Assembly (NCBI GenBank): GCA_017521345.1
Contig: JAFXCU010000220.1
Location: forward strand, 1-53,700
From: Ruminiclostridium sp.
GTDB taxonomy: Bacteria; Bacillota_A; Clostridia; Oscillospirales; Oscillospiraceae
Length of the DNA: 53,700 nucleotides
Direction: 5' to 3'
The first letter of the stretch is position 1. Each line of letters opens with the position of its first letter. The notes beneath the pieces are model-generated. The model searched no databases, had not been told where the DNA came from, and saw only the letters and a program-made list of their open reading frames with translations. A program made the position numbers and the translations under genes. This document shows, in pieces, positions 1-8,793 of this stretch.

Positions 1-31
1 GCTTCTTTTGATATTGTCTCGACATAAAATT

Positions 32-73
32 ACCCCCTGATGTAATTATCCTACATCAGGGGGTGTTTTGTCT
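32..73. terminator. Intrinsic terminator, probably bidirectional
   Basis: A 13-bp perfect stem (32-44 with 52-64, 7-nt loop) is followed on the plus strand by a T-rich run and preceded by an A-rich run. It probably ends a plus-strand gene lying before the window. The rest of 1-298 holds no gene, only this terminator and the repeat at 145-287. Confidence 0.75.
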
Positions 74-144
74 ATTGTCCGTTTTTTATGGTTCAGTCCC
101 TTACGGTCAGGGGGATTTTTCGTGCCTGTCGGAAAGATAGAATA

Positions 145-287
145 GGCTCCCTCTGACGAGGGAGCTGTCGCGAAGCGACTGAGGGAGAGATAACGTAGCC
201 CAAAGGGTTTTGCTGACCCTATCCGGTTCGGTATCTCTCCCTCCGCCTTCGGCTTCGCCGAATCCACCTCCCTCGTCAGAGGGAGGC
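145..287. repeat. Hairpin-ended palindromic repeat, family R1, copy 1
   Basis: The ends are inverted copies of GGCTCCCTCTGACGAGGGAG, each itself a hairpin. Just inside lies a second inverted pair (GAGGGAGAGATA / TATCTCTCCCTC). A near-identical copy lies at 17487-17627. There is no coding capacity. The architecture resembles a MITE. It follows the cardiolipin synthase gene and may also work as its terminator. Confidence 0.8.
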
Positions 288-298
288 TTTTATCACGC

Positions 299-1825
299 TT
301 AAAACAATGGCGAGAACAGCCGCAGCAGGGACCGCTTCAGCCTTGCCCACAGGTTCTGGGGGGTGGCGTCCTCCAGGAAGATCTCCTGGCAGAGGGGGAT
401 GGTGTCCAGGAAGTCGTCCCGGACGGCCTCCACCGACTCCGTCCCGCAGAGCCACACGCCGTTTTCGAACTGGAGATAGAAGCTCCGGTAGTCCAGGTTG
501 CAGCTGCCCACCGAGGCGTACAGGTCGTCGGCCACCACCGTCTTGCTGTGAAGGAAGCCGGGGGTGAACTCGTAGATCCGGGCACCTGCCGACAGGAGAG
601 AGGCGTAGTTGGACTGGGTCACAGCGAAGACCGCTTTCTTGTCGGGGATGTGGGGGGTCATGAGCCGCACATCCACCCCGGACCGGGCGGCGGTGCACAG
701 GGCGGCTGTGATGGTCTCGTCCAAAATCAGGTAGGGGGTGGTGAGGTACAGGTAGTTCTTGGCCTTGGTGATCATCAGCAGGTGGAGGTCGGCGCAGACG
801 GTGTCCTCGGAGAAGGGGGTGTCGGCGTAGGGGACCACCAGGCCGCTGGGGTCCTCCAGAGGAGGCAGGGCCTTGGGGCGGAAGGCGTCGTAGTCCGACT
901 TCTCCCGATGGCCGTCGTCCCACATGGTCAAAAAGAGGACGGTCAGGCTCCACACGGCCTCGCCCCGCAGGCGGAGGGCGTTGTCCTTCCAGTAGCCGAA
1001 CCGCTCCTTCCGGGCGATGTACTCGTCGGCAATGTTCAGGCCGCTGACAAAGCCGGTCACCCCGTCGATGACGCAGAGCTTCCGGTGGTCCCGGTTGTTC
1101 TGGTGGATGGACAGGATGGGCAGGAAGGGGTGGAAGGGCCGGCAGCCGATGCCCATGGCCTCCAACTCCTCGTCGTAGTCATCGGGGAGGGTGTTGGCCG
1201 AGCCGATGCCGTCATAGATCACCCGGATCTCCACGCCTTCCCTGGCCTTTTCCTTGAGGATGGCCAGGATCTCCGACCACATGGAGCCTTCGGCGATGAT
1301 GAAGTACTCCAGGAAGATGTAGTGCCAGGCTTTGCGCAGCTCGTCCAGAAAGACCGGGAAGAAGGCCTCGCCGGAGGAGAAGTACCGGGTGTCGGTGTTG
1401 GGATAGGCGGGACACAGGGCGGATTTTTGGAGGTACCAGGCCTGCTGGGCGGCGTCGGGGCCGTACCGCAGGAAGTCCAGGTTGTCCAGGGTGGGGATCA
1501 GCTGCTCCCGGCAGGTCTCCATGGCAGCCTCCCGCTGGTACTGGGGGGTTCGGTTGCCCCCCAGGAAGATATACATGAGGCCGCCCACCACGGGGACCAG
1601 AAGGATGGGGATGATCCAGGCCATTTTATAGGCCAGTTTGTTCCGGCGGGTGGAGACATACAGGGCCACCAGGACGCTGACCACCACGCAGACCCAGTAG
1701 AAGAAGACAAAGTATTGGTTGAAGAAGTGGAGGACCGTCAGCACCAGAGCGATCTGGAGGAGGATACTGAGCACCACCCAGAAGGTTCGCTGGTGGTGGG
1801 GGGTAAAGGCGGAAAAGGGTTTCAT
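299..1825 (-). CDS. cls: Cardiolipin synthase (phospholipase D family)
   Basis: A 508-aa membrane enzyme that joins two phosphatidylglycerol molecules to cardiolipin and glycerol. Two hydrophobic segments lie near residues 15-35 and 40-58, with a third near 68-88. Two PLD catalytic motifs follow: HRKLCVIDG near residue 246 and HSKTVVADD near 425. Length and order match bacterial Cls. It is the last gene of a minus-strand run, 34 bp after the lipoprotein gene, with the R1 repeat directly downstream. Family assignment is firm. The exact phospholipid product is inferred from the family. Confidence 0.93.
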   Translation of the reverse strand: MKPFSAFTPHHQRTFWVVLSILLQIALVLTVLHFFNQYFVFFYWVCVVVSVLVALYVSTRRNKLAYKMAWIIPILLVPVVGGLMYIFLGGNRTPQYQREAAMETCREQLIPTLDNLDFLRYGPDAAQQAWYLQKSALCPAYPNTDTRYFSSGEAFFPVFLDELRKAWHYIFLEYFIIAEGSMWSEILAILKEKAREGVEIRVIYDGIGSANTLPDDYDEELEAMGIGCRPFHPFLPILSIHQNNRDHRKLCVIDGVTGFVSGLNIADEYIARKERFGYWKDNALRLRGEAVWSLTVLFLTMWDDGHREKSDYDAFRPKALPPLEDPSGLVVPYADTPFSEDTVCADLHLLMITKAKNYLYLTTPYLILDETITAALCTAARSGVDVRLMTPHIPDKKAVFAVTQSNYASLLSAGARIYEFTPGFLHSKTVVADDLYASVGSCNLDYRSFYLQFENGVWLCGTESVEAVRDDFLDTIPLCQEIFLEDATPQNLWARLKRSLLRLFSPLF

Positions 1826-1859
1826 AGGGCACCTTCTTCAAGGTAGGATAAAGGGGGGA

Positions 1860-2525
1860 TCACTGGACGGGCTGGATGTCAGCCACCTTCCACTGGCCGT
1901 CCTCCCACACCATGGGCAGGTGATACTCCACGGTGTAGGGTTCCTCGGTGACCACATCCTGGTGGTAGGCCACCGCCAGGACCGTGGCGGTCTCCCCGTC
2001 CCGGGAGAGGACCTGCTCGGCCCGGATCTCCCGGAAGGTCATGTCGTCGCCGATGCCCAGGCAGGAGGAGCAGAGGACGCCGTCGAACTCCCGGTAGCTG
2101 ACCAGGTATTCCTCGGGCATGGGGACGGAGGAGCAGAAGTAGTCTGCCCACACGGCCCGGATGTCATCCAGGGACTGGACCTGGGGGTCCACCACAGGGA
2201 ACCAGGGCAGATCGTAGCCCTCGGGGCTGGGGGTGGTGGTGTAGGGTTCCCACTCCAGCTCAAAGACGGCGCCGGGGCGCAGACCATAGAGGAAGTAGTA
2301 CTGGTCAAAGAGCTTCTCGTTGACCGACTGGAGGAGGGCCTCGTCAGAGACGGCCTCTGCCGAAGATCCTTCCTGGGTGGGAGGCTCGGCCTCTGTGCCG
2401 GTCACAGCCGAGATATGGGAGCCGCCCTCCTGGGGCTCTTCCTGGACAGACTCCTCGGAACCGCCGCAGGCGCACAGGGAGAGGGTCAAAAGCAGGGAAA
2501 GGAGAATGCATAACAGTCGCTTCAT
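1860..2525 (-). CDS. Putative lipoprotein of unknown function
   Basis: A 221-aa exported protein. It starts with a charged N-terminus, a leucine-rich signal segment and a lipobox (LCAC, Cys about residue 19), so it is probably lipid-anchored outside the cytoplasmic membrane. A Glu/Ser/Thr-rich linker (about 22-60) precedes a globular part with two cysteines (SSCLG) that I do not recognise. The C-terminal half, with alternating beta-like segments ending in DGQWKVADI, resembles small extracytoplasmic DUF domains, but no family can be named. It lies 18 bp after dnaE and 34 bp before cls, so it is probably cotranscribed. Confidence 0.8.
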   Translation of the reverse strand: MKRLLCILLSLLLTLSLCACGGSEESVQEEPQEGGSHISAVTGTEAEPPTQEGSSAEAVSDEALLQSVNEKLFDQYYFLYGLRPGAVFELEWEPYTTTPSPEGYDLPWFPVVDPQVQSLDDIRAVWADYFCSSVPMPEEYLVSYREFDGVLCSSCLGIGDDMTFREIRAEQVLSRDGETATVLAVAYHQDVVTEEPYTVEYHLPMVWEDGQWKVADIQPVQ

Positions 2526-2543
2526 GGGGAACCTTCCTTTCTG

Positions 2544-5500
2544 TTATTTCAGCACCACGTTTTCCTCTCCCAGGTAGTCTTTCAGTTCCTGGAGGAGGGC
2601 ATCGTGGAGGAGGCACCGGGCGCCCAGACGGCGCTTGGTGTCGGCGAAGTAGAGGACGGCCTGGCTCTCCCCGGGGAACATGGTGAAGAGGTTCTTCACC
2701 CGCCGCAGGAGAGGGGTGGCCTCGGTGTCAAAGCGCAGGTAGAGCTTCCCCGTGTGGACCTGAGGAGCCCGGGCGGGGGGCTGATTGGGGTCGATGGGTG
2801 CCCCGGGCACATGGTGCAGGGGGGTCACCCGGTCGCACATGAGCTGGGGGGCCTTTTCGTCCCGGACGGAGATCCGGCCCATGGCCAGGATGGGGGTGTT
2901 CACCTGGAGGTAGGACCCGCTCTCCTCCAGCACCCGGGAGAAGGCCAGCAGCTCCACGGAGCCGGTGTCGTCCTCGATGGTCACATAGGCCATGAGGGAG
3001 TTGTTCTTGGTGGTCTTGGTCTTGGAGGCAGACACCACGCCGGCCAGGGCGATCTTCTGTCCGTCCTGGAAGTGGGTGGGGCCGTCGGCCTGGGCGAAGT
3101 CCTCCAGCATGAGGCCGATGGACACGGCCCCCTGGTTCCGGGCGGTCTCCCGGTAGGCGTCCATGGGGTGGCCGGAGAGGTAGAGGCCGGTGACCTCCTT
3201 CTCCATGGTCATAAGCTCCTGGGGGGTGAACTCCGGGATGTCCCGCAGGACCAGCTCCACAGGGGTGTCGGCGGTGTCGGAGCCCATGGAGAAGAGGTCG
3301 AACTGACCTTCCAGGTTCTTCCGGCGGTTCCGGGCCAGGCTGTCCAGGTGCTGCTCGTAGGCGTCCAGCAGCTGGGCCCGCTTGAGGCCCATGGAGTCGA
3401 AGGCGCCTGCCCGGATGAGGCTCTCCAGGACCCGCTTGTTCAGGTCCTGGTCCAGGAGCCGCTGGCAGAAGTCCGGGAAGGACCGGAAGGGGCCACCCGC
3501 CTGACGCTCAGCCAGGACTGCGTTGGTGAAGCCCCGGCCCACCCCCTTCAGGGCGGCCAGACCGAAGCGGATGTCCTTGTCCGCCACGGTGAAGTGGGGA
3601 CCGGACTGGTTGATGTCAGGGGGCAGGAGCCGGATGCCCATGGCCCGGCACTCTGCAATGTATTCTGCGATCTTGCCCTGGGAGTCCAGAACGGAGGTCA
3701 GCAGAGCGGCCATGTACTCCCGAGGGTAGTGGCACTTGAACCAGGCGGTCTGATAGGCCACGATGGCGTAGCACACGGCGTGGGCTTTGTTGAAGGCGTA
3801 GTTGGCGAAATCGGTGATCTCGTCATAGATGCTCTCGGCGATCTGGGCGGGGATCCCGTTGGCCACGCAGCCGGTGATGTTTCGGTCGGGGTCTCCGTGG
3901 AGGAAGGCGGCCCGTTCCCGCTGGATGTCCTTGAGCTTCTTCTTGGACATGGCCCGGCGGACCATATCTGCCTGGCCCAGGGAGTACCCGGCCAGACGGC
4001 GGAAGATCTCGATGACCTGCTCCTGGTAGACGATGCAGCCGTAGGTGTTGGCCAGGATGGGCTCCAGGGCAGGGGTCTTGTAGGTGACGGTCTTGGGGTT
4101 GTGCTTGGAGGAAATGAACCGGGGGATGGAGTCCATGGGGCCGGGCCGGTACAGGGCGATGATAGCCGTGATATCTTCGATATCCTTGGGCTTCAGGCCC
4201 ACGCACACGCCGGTCATGCCGGCGGATTCCATCTGGAACACGCCGCAGGTCTTGCCCTCGGAGAGCATCCGGAAGGTGGCCGGGTCGTCGTCGGGGATCT
4301 GGTCCAGGCGGAAGTCCGGGGTGTGGGCCTTCACCAGCTGGACGGCGTCGTCCAGAACGGTGAGGTTCCGCAGGGCCAGAAAGTCCATTTTCAGAAGCCC
4401 CAGCTCCTCCAGGGTGGTCATGGGGTACTGGGTGACCACGGCTTCGTCGTTCTTGGCCAGGGGGACGTAGGTGTCCGCCGGGTTTCGGGTGATGACCACG
4501 CCGGCGGCGTGGGTGGAGGCGTGGCGGGGCATGCCCTCCAGCTCCTTGGCGGTGTCGATGAGCTTTTTCACCGTGGGGTCGCTCTCGTACATCTCCCGGA
4601 GGGGCTTGGACAGGTTCAGGGCGTTCTCCAGGGTGATGTGCAGGGCATTGGGCACCTGCTTGGCGATGGCGTCCACCTCGGCATAGGGGATGTTCAGGGC
4701 ACGGCCCACGTCCCGGATGGCCCCCTTGGCGGCCATGGTGCCGAAGGTGACGATCTGGGCCACATGGTCTGCCCCGTACTTCCGGTTGACATAGTCAATG
4801 ACCTCGCCCCGGCGGCGGTAGCAGAAGTCCACGTCGATATCGGGCATGGACACACGTTCCGGGTTCAGGAAGCGCTCGAAGTACAGGGAATACTTCATGG
4901 GGTCCACGTCGGTGATGTCCAGGCAGTAGGCCACCATGGAGCCTGCGGCGGAGCCGCGGCCGGGGCCCACGGGGATATCCTGGGATTTTGCGTAGCCGAT
5001 GAAGTCGGAGACGATGAGGAAGTATTCCACAAAGCCCATCCGGCGGATCATGGCCATCTCGTATTCCAGCTGGTCCAGGTATTCCTGGGAGCCGTTGGGG
5101 TAGCGCCGGGCAAAGCCCTGGCGGCAGAGGGTCTCAAAGTAGGCGTCCCCGTCGGTGAAGCCCTCGGGGAGCTTGAACTCAGGCAGGTGGTAGGTGCCGA
5201 ACTGGAAGTCCACGTTACACCGCTCAGCGATGCGGGCGGTGTTTTCTATGGCCTCGGGCCAGTCGGGGAAGAGGGCTGCCATCTCCTCTTCGCTCTTGAT
5301 GTAGAACTCTTCGGTCTCGAAGCGCATCCGGTTGGGGTCCTCCACGGTGCGGCCCATCTGGACGCACATGAGGACGTCCTGGATGGCGGCGTCCTTCCGG
5401 GTCAGGTAGTGGGCGTCGTTGGTGACCACCAGGGGGATGCCGGTCTCCTTGTGGAGCCTTAAAAGCCCCCGGGCGGCATCCTTCTGCTCCGGGATGCTGT

Positions 5501-6029
5501 GGTCCTGAAGCTCCAGATAGTAGTTGTCCGGGCCGAAGATGTCCCGCATCTCCAGGGCGTGAGCCTTGGCCCCGTCGTAGTCCCCGGCCAGAATGCGGGT
5601 GGGGACCTCGCCGGCCAGGCAGGCGGACAGGGCGATGAGACCCTCGTGGTACTCTTTCAGCAGCTCCATATCCACTCTGGGCTTGCCGTAAAAACCCTCG
5701 GTGAAGGATCGGCTCACCAGGGCGCACAGGTTCCGGTAGCCCTGGTCTTCCTTGCACAGGAGGACCAGGTGCCGGGGGCGGTCATCCAGCTCATGGACCT
5801 TGTCGAAGCGGGTCCGGGGGGCCACGTAGACCTCACAGCCGATGATGGGCTTGATGCCGGCGGCCTTGGCGGCCTTGTAGAAATCCACCGCCCCGTACAT
5901 GACCCCGTGGTCGGTGACCGCAATGGCGGTCTGGCCCAGCTCCTGGGCGCGCTGAACAAGCCCCTGGATCCGGCAGGCGCCGTCCAGCAGGCTGAACTCA
6001 GAGTGAACGTGCAGGTGGACAAATGCCAT
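2544..6029 (-). CDS. dnaE: DNA polymerase III subunit alpha (DnaE type)
   Basis: An 1161-aa replicative polymerase. The N-terminal PHP domain opens with HLHVHSEFSLLDG. The polymerase core carries the metal-binding motif PDIDVDF near residue 395 and a third aspartate in KMDFLALRNL near 546, equivalent to the E. coli DnaE catalytic triad. Helix-hairpin-helix and OB-fold regions follow (GVGRGFTNAV; IALAGVVSASKTKT). In Firmicutes DnaE works with PolC and extends primers. The start at 6029 has AGGAG 7 nt upstream. It begins 4 bp after the C_GCAxxG_C_C gene ends, so the two are probably translated from one mRNA. Length is normal for the family. Confidence 0.97.
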   Translation of the reverse strand: MAFVHLHVHSEFSLLDGACRIQGLVQRAQELGQTAIAVTDHGVMYGAVDFYKAAKAAGIKPIIGCEVYVAPRTRFDKVHELDDRPRHLVLLCKEDQGYRNLCALVSRSFTEGFYGKPRVDMELLKEYHEGLIALSACLAGEVPTRILAGDYDGAKAHALEMRDIFGPDNYYLELQDHSIPEQKDAARGLLRLHKETGIPLVVTNDAHYLTRKDAAIQDVLMCVQMGRTVEDPNRMRFETEEFYIKSEEEMAALFPDWPEAIENTARIAERCNVDFQFGTYHLPEFKLPEGFTDGDAYFETLCRQGFARRYPNGSQEYLDQLEYEMAMIRRMGFVEYFLIVSDFIGYAKSQDIPVGPGRGSAAGSMVAYCLDITDVDPMKYSLYFERFLNPERVSMPDIDVDFCYRRRGEVIDYVNRKYGADHVAQIVTFGTMAAKGAIRDVGRALNIPYAEVDAIAKQVPNALHITLENALNLSKPLREMYESDPTVKKLIDTAKELEGMPRHASTHAAGVVITRNPADTYVPLAKNDEAVVTQYPMTTLEELGLLKMDFLALRNLTVLDDAVQLVKAHTPDFRLDQIPDDDPATFRMLSEGKTCGVFQMESAGMTGVCVGLKPKDIEDITAIIALYRPGPMDSIPRFISSKHNPKTVTYKTPALEPILANTYGCIVYQEQVIEIFRRLAGYSLGQADMVRRAMSKKKLKDIQRERAAFLHGDPDRNITGCVANGIPAQIAESIYDEITDFANYAFNKAHAVCYAIVAYQTAWFKCHYPREYMAALLTSVLDSQGKIAEYIAECRAMGIRLLPPDINQSGPHFTVADKDIRFGLAALKGVGRGFTNAVLAERQAGGPFRSFPDFCQRLLDQDLNKRVLESLIRAGAFDSMGLKRAQLLDAYEQHLDSLARNRRKNLEGQFDLFSMGSDTADTPVELVLRDIPEFTPQELMTMEKEVTGLYLSGHPMDAYRETARNQGAVSIGLMLEDFAQADGPTHFQDGQKIALAGVVSASKTKTTKNNSLMAYVTIEDDTGSVELLAFSRVLEESGSYLQVNTPILAMGRISVRDEKAPQLMCDRVTPLHHVPGAPIDPNQPPARAPQVHTGKLYLRFDTEATPLLRRVKNLFTMFPGESQAVLYFADTKRRLGARCLLHDALLQELKDYLGEENVVLK

Positions 6030-6033
6030 AGGC

Positions 6034-6471
6034 TTACTCCTGTTCCTTCAGGATCTCCTCCACGATCTCCATGGCGGAGAGGATGAGGATCTCACAGCGG
6101 TTGGTGGTGCCCACGGCCTGGGCGGCAGGGCACTGGTCGGGGGTGATCTCGGTCTTCAGCAGGGGAGCGCAGCGGAGATTGCCGTACTTGGCCTCAAAGC
6201 GGGTCTGGAACTCCTTGGACAGCTTGCCGGTGCGGCGCTTGCTGGCCACGGGGTCGTTCTGGTCCACGGGGGTGGCCATGCCCAGGACCATGATGCCGCC
6301 GGAGAGAGCCCCGCAGAGCTCGCCGGTGAAGGCGCCGGCACCGAAGCCTGCGCCGATGTCAAAGCTGGCCTGCTCAGAGAGGTCGGTCACGTCCTGGAAA
6401 GAGGCCAGCAGAGACTGGCTGCAGTTGAAACCCTTCTTGTGGTAGGCAATGGCCTGTTCATAACGATTCAT
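6034..6471 (-). CDS. C_GCAxxG_C_C family protein
   Basis: A 145-aa cytoplasmic protein. It has an early cysteine (FNCSQS, about residue 16), the glycine-rich GAGFGAGAFTGELCGAL stretch around 42-58, and later cysteines (LRCAPLL, DQCPA, NRCEIL). This pattern defines the C_GCAxxG_C_C family, proposed to be redox or metal-binding proteins. No reaction is established. It lies directly upstream of dnaE, 4 bp apart, and about 200 bp downstream of whiA, with a repeat cluster between. The start at 6471 follows AAAGGAG at about 11 nt. Confidence 0.88.
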   Translation of the reverse strand: MNRYEQAIAYHKKGFNCSQSLLASFQDVTDLSEQASFDIGAGFGAGAFTGELCGALSGGIMVLGMATPVDQNDPVASKRRTGKLSKEFQTRFEAKYGNLRCAPLLKTEITPDQCPAAQAVGTTNRCEILILSAMEIVEEILKEQE

Positions 6472-6518
6472 AATAAGTGTTCTCCTTTGGAAAGATTGAT
6501 GTCAATGGGATCGCCCAC

Positions 6519-6676
6519 GGGCGGCTGATAGCCGCCCCTACATGCTTGCTCGGTCGGTATGTTATGTAGGGAACGGTCTTGACCGTTCCGACGTGGGTGC
6601 GTGGACGGGCGGAATGGTCAAGACCATTCCCTACGTGGCGGGGTGCCATCCTATGTAGGGCGGATATTATCCGCCC
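6519..6676. repeat. Compound palindromic repeat, family R3, copy 1
   Basis: Four hairpins in a row: GGGCGGC-TGATA-GCCGCCC at 6519-6537, two middle ones built on GGAACGGTC/GACCGTTCC and GGAATGGTC/GACCATTCC, and GGGCGGATA-T-TATCCGCCC at 6658-6676. They are separated by CCCTACAT and its complement. The two outer hairpins recur at 52545-52616. The last one overlaps the 3' end of whiA and supplies its stop codon (6667-6669). Confidence 0.75.
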
Positions 6677-7593
6677 GCTTCCTCTCCTTCCTCTGTCTCC
6701 ACCTTCTTGCTCAGCTCAATGAGCTTGCGCAGGCGGTGGCTCAGGGAGGACTTGGTGACAGGGGGGTGGCAGAGGGCGGCCAGCTGGGACAGGGGGAGCT
6801 CCGGGTTGGCCTCCCGCAGGGCGGCGGCCTCCTGGAGCTTAGGGGTCAGGTCCTTGAGCTTTCCGGCCTCTGTTAAGATCTGGATGGCCCGGCGCTGCTC
6901 CAGGGCGGCGTCCACGGTCTTGTCCACGTTGGCGGCCTCGCAGTTGACCCGGCGGTTCACGCCGTTGCGCAGGAGCTTTTCTGCCTTGGTGTTCATGAGC
7001 TCCATGGCGCACACCGGAGCGCCGATGGCGGTGAGGAGGTCCTCAATGGCCTCGCTCTGCTTGAAGTAGGTGATGTAGTTTGCCTTCCGGGTGACCTCCT
7101 TGGGGGCATAGTCCAGCTCCCGCAGGAGGACGGCCAGCTCCCGGCTGACGCTCCGGTGGGTGGTGGCCAGCTCCAGGTGGTAGCCCTTCAGGGGGTCGGT
7201 GACCGAGCCGCCCGCCAGGAAGGCCCCCCGCAGGAAGGCCTGGCGGCAGTGGGTCTCCTCCAGGAGCCCGAAGTTGATGTGGTGGGCGGGACCGGCGGGG
7301 TCAAAGGCGCAGGCGTCCCACAGGATCTCCAGCTTTTGGGGGTCGGTGATGGTGAAGATCTGCTTGCCCGGGGCCTGGGGGTCCCCCTTCTCGTCAAAGG
7401 TCACCCCGAAGGCCTTGTGAAAGAGGGGGTTGAGCCGCTGGGCAAAGGGGTGGGACTCGGTGACAATCTTCACCTCCAGGGGGGAGAAGCGGTTGCAGTA
7501 GAGCAGGATCCCGCAGGCCTCCGCCTGGGCGCAGCACTTGCGGGAGAGCTTGGGCCGGCAGAGCTCGGCCTTGACTTCGGCGGCAAAGGACAT
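6667..7593 (-). CDS. whiA: DNA-binding protein WhiA
   Basis: A 308-aa protein of the WhiA family (LAGLIDADG-derived N-terminal fold plus C-terminal helix-turn-helix). It is linked to sporulation in actinobacteria and to cell division and chromosome segregation in Bacillus. It begins MSFAAEVKAELC, the usual family start. The HTH lies near the C-terminus (KSSLSHRLRKLIELS). An ATG 6 nt upstream (7599) sits directly against the Shine-Dalgarno sequence, so 7593 with GGAGGG 7 nt upstream is preferred. The stop codon and last residues are encoded by a palindromic repeat. The gene lies downstream of rapZ, but yvcK, normally between them, is absent. Confidence 0.95.
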   Translation of the reverse strand: MSFAAEVKAELCRPKLSRKCCAQAEACGILLYCNRFSPLEVKIVTESHPFAQRLNPLFHKAFGVTFDEKGDPQAPGKQIFTITDPQKLEILWDACAFDPAGPAHHINFGLLEETHCRQAFLRGAFLAGGSVTDPLKGYHLELATTHRSVSRELAVLLRELDYAPKEVTRKANYITYFKQSEAIEDLLTAIGAPVCAMELMNTKAEKLLRNGVNRRVNCEAANVDKTVDAALEQRRAIQILTEAGKLKDLTPKLQEAAALREANPELPLSQLAALCHPPVTKSSLSHRLRKLIELSKKVETEEGEEAGG

Positions 7594-7610
7594 GGTCATT
7601 CCCTCCTATA

Positions 7611-7736
7611 CCTCGTAGAGTTTCGCCGCTTTGCGGCGAAATAAAGTTCAATTCGTTTTTTGCGGGGACATGCGCCTCGCAAAAAACTCTACTCGGCACG
7701 AGAGTGCCTGTTTTACAGGCGCGGGTCGTGCCGCAA
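7611..7736 (-). repeat. Three-stem structured element, copy A (minus orientation)
   Basis: Read on the minus strand it has three stems. Stem 1 is CGGCACGA/TCGTGCCG (7726-7733 with 7694-7701), enclosing GCCTG-CAGGC. Stem 2 is TTTTTTGCG/CGCAAAAAA (7678-7686 with 7656-7664), with GCGCATGTC in the loop. Stem 3 is TTTCGCCGC/GCGGCGAAA (7633-7641 with 7621-7629). It ends in CTCTACGAGG. Copies B (10055-10190) and C (28371-28497) keep the stems with different but complementary sequence. It lies directly downstream of rapZ, co-oriented with it. Confidence 0.8.
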
Positions 7737-7740
7737 AGAA

Positions 7741-7839
7741 CACTTTTGGAATGGGCCGTGGAGGCCGCGGGGATCAAACACCACCGTAAACGAATGGTGG
7801 GATCGAAGATGCTTTCTGTGTGCCTATTCCAAAAGTTAC
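7741..7839 (-). repeat. Long inverted repeat after the rapZ stop codon
   Basis: On the minus strand ACTTTTGGAATAGGC, overlapping the rapZ stop codon, is answered about 70 nt later by GCCCATTCCAAAAGT. A smaller hairpin (CACCATTCG / CGGTGGTG type) lies inside. It leads directly into structured element copy A. Copies B and C are likewise preceded by a hairpin. It may be the fourth stem of that element or the rapZ transcript end. Confidence 0.55.
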
Positions 7840-8699
7840 TTGTTGATGTCTCTGTGCTGTTCCTCCACCCGGTAGCCCTTCTGGCGGATGAAGTCGGCCA
7901 CGGCGTGGACCACAGCCACCGAGCGGTGGCGGCCGCCGGTGCAGCCGATGGCGATGGTGAGGGAGGACTTGCCCTCCTCCACATACTGGGGCAGCAGGAA
8001 GGCGAAGAGATCCTCCAGGTGCCGGAGGAATTCATGGGTCTGGCGGTAGCCAAAGAGGAAGGTCCGGACGGACTCCTCCAGGCCGGTGCACTCCTTCAGC
8101 TCGGGGATGTAGTAGGGGTTGGGCAGGAACCGGGCGTCGAAGACCAGGTCTGCGTCCCGGGGAATGCCGTGCTTGAACCCGAAGGAGGTCACAGAGATGG
8201 AGATGGACTCGTTGGGGGTCCCCATACCGAAAAGCCGCAGGAGCTCTCCCCGGAACTTGGACAGGGTCAGACCGGTGGAGTTCAGGATGTGGGTGGCCCG
8301 GTGCCGGACGGGCTCCAGGGCGATGCGCTCTAAGTGGACGGCCTCGGTGAGGGAGTAGCCCTGGCGGCAGAGGGGGTGGGAGTGCCGGGTCTCCTTGTAC
8401 CGGTTGATGATGGCCTCGTCGGAGGCCTCAATGTACAGCAGCTGATACTCCAGGTCCATTTCCTTCAGGCTGTCCAGGGTCTGGAAGAGCTCGTCAAAGG
8501 TCTGGCCCCCGCGGATGTCGGTGACCAGGGCCACCCGGCTGTATTTGCCCGTGCCTGCGCCCGCCAGACAGATGCCGGCGAAGCTGGGGATCAGGGCCAC
8601 AGGGAGGTTGTCCACGCAGTAAAAGCCCAGGTCCTCTAAAAAAGCGGCGGCAGAGGACTTGCCTGCCCCGGACATACCGGAAATGATGATGAATTCCAT
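7836..8699 (-). CDS. rapZ: RNase adapter / nucleotide-binding protein RapZ (YvcJ)
   Basis: A 287-aa P-loop protein. The Walker A motif GMSGAGKSS lies at residues 8-16, a second nucleotide-binding region near VTDIRGG, and the conserved C-terminal GCTGGRHRSV loop near 260. In E. coli RapZ controls GlmZ small-RNA decay. In Bacillus YvcJ binds and hydrolyses nucleotides and affects competence; its Clostridia role is not established. The gene is first in its transcription unit, with a good extended -10 promoter at 8750-8779. It is followed by a long inverted repeat and structured element copy A rather than yvcK. Confidence 0.95.
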   Translation of the reverse strand: MEFIIISGMSGAGKSSAAAFLEDLGFYCVDNLPVALIPSFAGICLAGAGTGKYSRVALVTDIRGGQTFDELFQTLDSLKEMDLEYQLLYIEASDEAIINRYKETRHSHPLCRQGYSLTEAVHLERIALEPVRHRATHILNSTGLTLSKFRGELLRLFGMGTPNESISISVTSFGFKHGIPRDADLVFDARFLPNPYYIPELKECTGLEESVRTFLFGYRQTHEFLRHLEDLFAFLLPQYVEEGKSSLTIAIGCTGGRHRSVAVVHAVADFIRQKGYRVEEQHRDINK

Positions 8700-8749
8700 A
8701 TGCTTTCCCCCTCTGAAACGGTATATTTCACCATTTTAAGTAAGATACT

Positions 8750-8779
8750 ATTATACCATAGGAAAAACATATCCTGCAA
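8750..8779 (-). promoter_or_regulatory. Promoter of rapZ
   Basis: Read on the minus strand: TTGCAG (8774-8779), 18-bp spacer, TATAAT (8750-8755) preceded by TGG (extended -10). The start codon lies about 50 bp downstream. Confidence 0.7.
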
Positions 8780-8793
8780 TAGCTGGGAGTAAA

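Noticed and set aside
145..287. CRISPR repeats or attachment sites in the palindromic families
   Set aside because: Copies are dispersed, self-complementary and unevenly spaced. There are no spacers, cas genes or integrase.
2604..5462. 952-codon open reading frame antisense to dnaE
   Set aside because: High GC gives long open antisense frames. The translation is Gly/Val/His/Leu-rich low-complexity sequence without motifs, while dnaE on the other strand is certain.
7660..7875. Short frames through the structured elements (also at 28316-28552), which give similar small peptides
   Set aside because: The similarity follows from shared palindromes. Stems change on both sides without regard to codons and no ribosome site is present.
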